32,174 bases of DNA from Clostridiales bacterium (GTDB taxonomy: Bacteria; Bacillota; Clostridia; Peptostreptococcales; T1SED10-28). Shown piece by piece: positions 30,423-32,174 of this stretch. The translations under genes were made by a program, and so were the position numbers. The stretch is from the NCBI GenBank assembly GCA_007120165.1, contig SKOH01000051.1:1-32174 (forward strand), read 5' to 3'. Position 1 is the first letter of the stretch, and each line of letters begins with the position of its first letter. The notes under the pieces were generated by a model. It had not been told where the DNA came from and ran no database searches. It saw nothing but the letters and a program-made list of their open reading frames with translations.

Positions 30423-30605
30423 TTACTTTTTGTCCGCTGCATTTTCCTTGGCGGCGGAATCTCCCATCAGGTTGGATGTTTCGGTTTTAAATTCTTTAAT
30501 TCCTTTGCCCAACGCTTTCCCAAGCTCCGGCAGTTTTGCAGGTCCAAAGATCACCAGTGCAATTCCCACAATCAGGATCATTTCCATCGGTCCTATTTTA
30601 AACAT
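30423..30605 (-). CDS. tatA: Twin-arginine translocase subunit TatA
   Basis: The 60-residue protein has the TatA layout: a short N-terminal membrane helix (~5-20, MEMILIVGIALVIFG), the F-G-P hinge (20-22), an amphipathic helix (KLPELGKALGKGIKEFKTET) and a charged tail. TatA oligomers make the transport path of the Tat system, which exports folded proteins. AGGAGGG precedes the ATG. It is upstream of, and in line with, the Tat-type selenoprotein gene 205 bases away. No tatC is in the window. Confidence 0.92.
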   Translation of the reverse strand: MFKIGPMEMILIVGIALVIFGPAKLPELGKALGKGIKEFKTETSNLMGDSAAKENAADKK

Positions 30606-30843
30606 GGTATACCCTCCTATTTTTAAATTCAGTTACGAACTGCTTTCACGACTTGATAATATTATAACATTTTCTTATCAAATTAGCGTTATTTATAACC
30701 CAAAACTATGTTATCCTGTATAAGCCTTTCCTATATTGATAATATTTTATTTTATCCGACAGCTGTTGCGGGAAACAAAACCTTTAGAAATTTTTGAGAT
30801 TTTTTGCCATGATGGGGTATTGATATCATGGAGGTGTTAAAAT
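30606..30843. other. Intergenic region between divergent tatA and FAD oxidoreductase
   Basis: 238 bases, AT-rich. It should hold the promoters of both genes. No clear hairpin or gene is seen. GGAGGTG at its right end is the ribosome site of the oxidoreductase. Confidence 0.5.
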
Positions 30844-32174
30844 ATGTCAAATAAAATTGTACTGGAAAACCCTATGCGTTCCCTATGGTTAAAGGATGGA
30901 ATCGGCGTGGAGCTTGAGTCCCTTGGGGAAAATCTAAAAACGGAGGTGGTTGTAATAGGAGCCGGGATTACCGGAATTACCACCGCCTACCTGCTTCAAA
31001 AGCAGGGACGGGATGTGGTGCTGATCGACCGGAGCACTCCTTTTAACCTGGCAACGGGTAATACCACGGCGAAGTTCACCTTTCAGCACTCTCTGATTAT
31101 TCAAGGGATCATCGATAACTACGGGGTGGAACCGGCGAAGTATTTCTACAAGGCTCAAAAACAGGGGATGAAACTTGTAAAGGACATTATTGAACAACAT
31201 GAAATCGACTGTGATTTTATGGAGACCTTCGCCTGTGTCTACGGGGAGGATGAAAAGGACGTAAAAGCCCTGAAAAAGGAACAGGAAGCCTATGAAAAAA
31301 TTGATGTGAAAAGTGAACTGACCGAAGAAGATCCGCTGAAAATCGGCTACCGCGCCGCCCTTCGGGTAGAGGATCAGTTCGAACTGAATCCGGTTAAATA
31401 CCTGAAGTTTATGATGAATTATTTACTGAAAAACCAAGTCCGGATCTACCGGGACACCCGGGCGGTGGATATCTCCGGCGAAGGTCCCTATACCGTGGAA
31501 ACAAAAGAGGGCTATCAATTAGAAACCGAAAAGGTTGTTGTCGCCACCGGCTATCCGTTTTTCGATGCCGGCTCCAATTATTATTCCCGTCTGAAACCTC
31601 TTCGTTCCTACCTTACCGCCTTTAGGGCCGAAAATTTCAGCGAAGGGGATGGGATGTATCTGTCGATGGAAAAAATCGATCCCTATTCCCTACGATTTTC
31701 AGAAACCGACGGCCAGCGCTACCTCTTAGTCGGCGGACAGGGTCACAAGGTGGGACAGCGAAAGTCCGAGATGGAGGATTACAAAGCCTTAATTGATTTC
31801 GCCGTCAAACACTTTAACGTAAAGGACGCCGCTTACCGCTGGTCCGCCCAGGATTACCAGACCATGGATAAAATCCCCTTTATCGGCGGGATCTCCTCGG
31901 ATTATCCGGGTATTTATCTCGGCACCGGATACAACAAATGGGGAATGGCCAGCGGCAGTTTTGCCGCTCTGATGATCTCGACTTTGATCGGAGAGGGCAA
32001 GGAAATTACAGAGGAAGCCATCAGTCAACAGGACATGAAACATTACCGAAAACTCTTCGATCCATCCCGTAAAGAAGTGACCGCCAATATGGGCGAGTTT
32101 TTAAAGACGAATATGAATGTGGGCAAGGAGATGTTAAAGTCCAAATTCTCCTCTTCAGACATTGATATTTCAGA
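30844..32174 (+). CDS. FAD-dependent oxidoreductase (DAO family), 3' end outside window
   Basis: At least 443 residues. Residues ~35-65 are the FAD-binding Rossmann motif (VVVIGAGITGITTAYLLQKQ, with D at the end of the second strand). A DAO-type NTTAKFTFQH follows, and later VVVATGYPFFDAG and GGQGHKVG. The segment DKIPFIGGISSDYPGIYLGT resembles the C-terminal FAD contact of the family. The pattern with the MRSLWLKDGIG start resembles YhfW-like oxidoreductases that carry a C-terminal Rieske [2Fe-2S] domain; that part would lie beyond the edge. GGAGGTG is 7 bases before the ATG. Confidence 0.85.
   Translation, partial: MSNKIVLENPMRSLWLKDGIGVELESLGENLKTEVVVIGAGITGITTAYLLQKQGRDVVLIDRSTPFNLATGNTTAKFTFQHSLIIQGIIDNYGVEPAKYFYKAQKQGMKLVKDIIEQHEIDCDFMETFACVYGEDEKDVKALKKEQEAYEKIDVKSELTEEDPLKIGYRAALRVEDQFELNPVKYLKFMMNYLLKNQVRIYRDTRAVDISGEGPYTVETKEGYQLETEKVVVATGYPFFDAGSNYYSRLKPLRSYLTAFRAENFSEGDGMYLSMEKIDPYSLRFSETDGQRYLLVGGQGHKVGQRKSEMEDYKALIDFAVKHFNVKDAAYRWSAQDYQTMDKIPFIGGISSDYPGIYLGTGYNKWGMASGSFAALMISTLIGEGKEITEEAISQQDMKHYRKLFDPSRKEVTANMGEFLKTNMNVGKEMLKSKFSSSDIDIS

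Noticed and set aside
1-32174. CRISPR arrays, tRNA or rRNA genes
   Set aside because: Scanning by eye found no regularly spaced direct repeats, no cloverleaf with CCA-type end and no rRNA-like sequence.

Overview
The window looks like chromosomal DNA from a low-to-moderate GC, Gram-positive anaerobe, probably a member of the Clostridia; I cannot name the species. The reasons are strong AGGAGG ribosome binding sites ahead of nearly every gene, U-tailed hairpin terminators, sigma-A-like promoters, Tat/lipoprotein signals of monoderm type, a two-[4Fe-4S] protein, and two genes that only make sense if UGA is read as selenocysteine.

Positions 1-5700 (minus strand) hold a gas vesicle operon in the Bacillus megaterium order: gvpA-P-Q-B-O(R)-F-G-L-S-K-J-T. 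It starts at a promoter near 5673-5697 and runs off the left edge inside a long acidic GvpT-like gene. The AAA+ ATPase gene gvpN, normally between gvpO/R and gvpF, is absent from that position. Positions 5848-8363 carry an M24 peptidase and a Na+/solute symporter in one operon. Positions 8828-13681 hold a DJ-1/PfpI-like lipoprotein, a four-cysteine TSCPD protein, an aminotransferase-cupin pair, a DUF362 ferredoxin-like protein and an unknown membrane protein. Positions 13960-17769 hold an ADP-ribosylglycohydrolase with a C-terminal extra domain, a DUF3307 membrane protein, a SatD-like regulator and a Tat lipoprotein of the C-GCAxxG-C-C type.

Positions 17980-21201 are a rearranged sulfur amino acid locus. 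A complete PLP cysteine synthase-like gene is followed by only the C-terminal part of a Cys/Met-metabolism PLP enzyme, and that remnant is split by a complete IS200/IS605-family element (tnpA + tnpB). Removing 18109-19962 restores the frame exactly, which predicts the element ends, a TTTAT target/TAM and the TnpB guide sequence. Positions 21294-26021 contain a DUF998 protein, a beta-lactamase-like hydrolase, rsgA with a long structured leader, and an XRE regulator-DUF4386 membrane protein pair.

The most striking content is in 26115-30605. A Bcp-like peroxiredoxin has TGA in place of its peroxidatic cysteine and no cysteine anywhere. A Tat-type lipoprotein of the C-GCAxxG-C-C family has TGA exactly where its paralog at 17110-17769 has Cys, and it sits next to tatA. 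Both TGA codons are followed at the proper distance by bacterial SECIS-like hairpins. A patatin and an HMA/DsbD-like/cupredoxin-like fusion lie between them, and an FAD oxidoreductase runs off the right edge. The picture is of an anaerobe that uses selenium and thiol chemistry for peroxide and envelope redox work, and that can float by gas vesicles.
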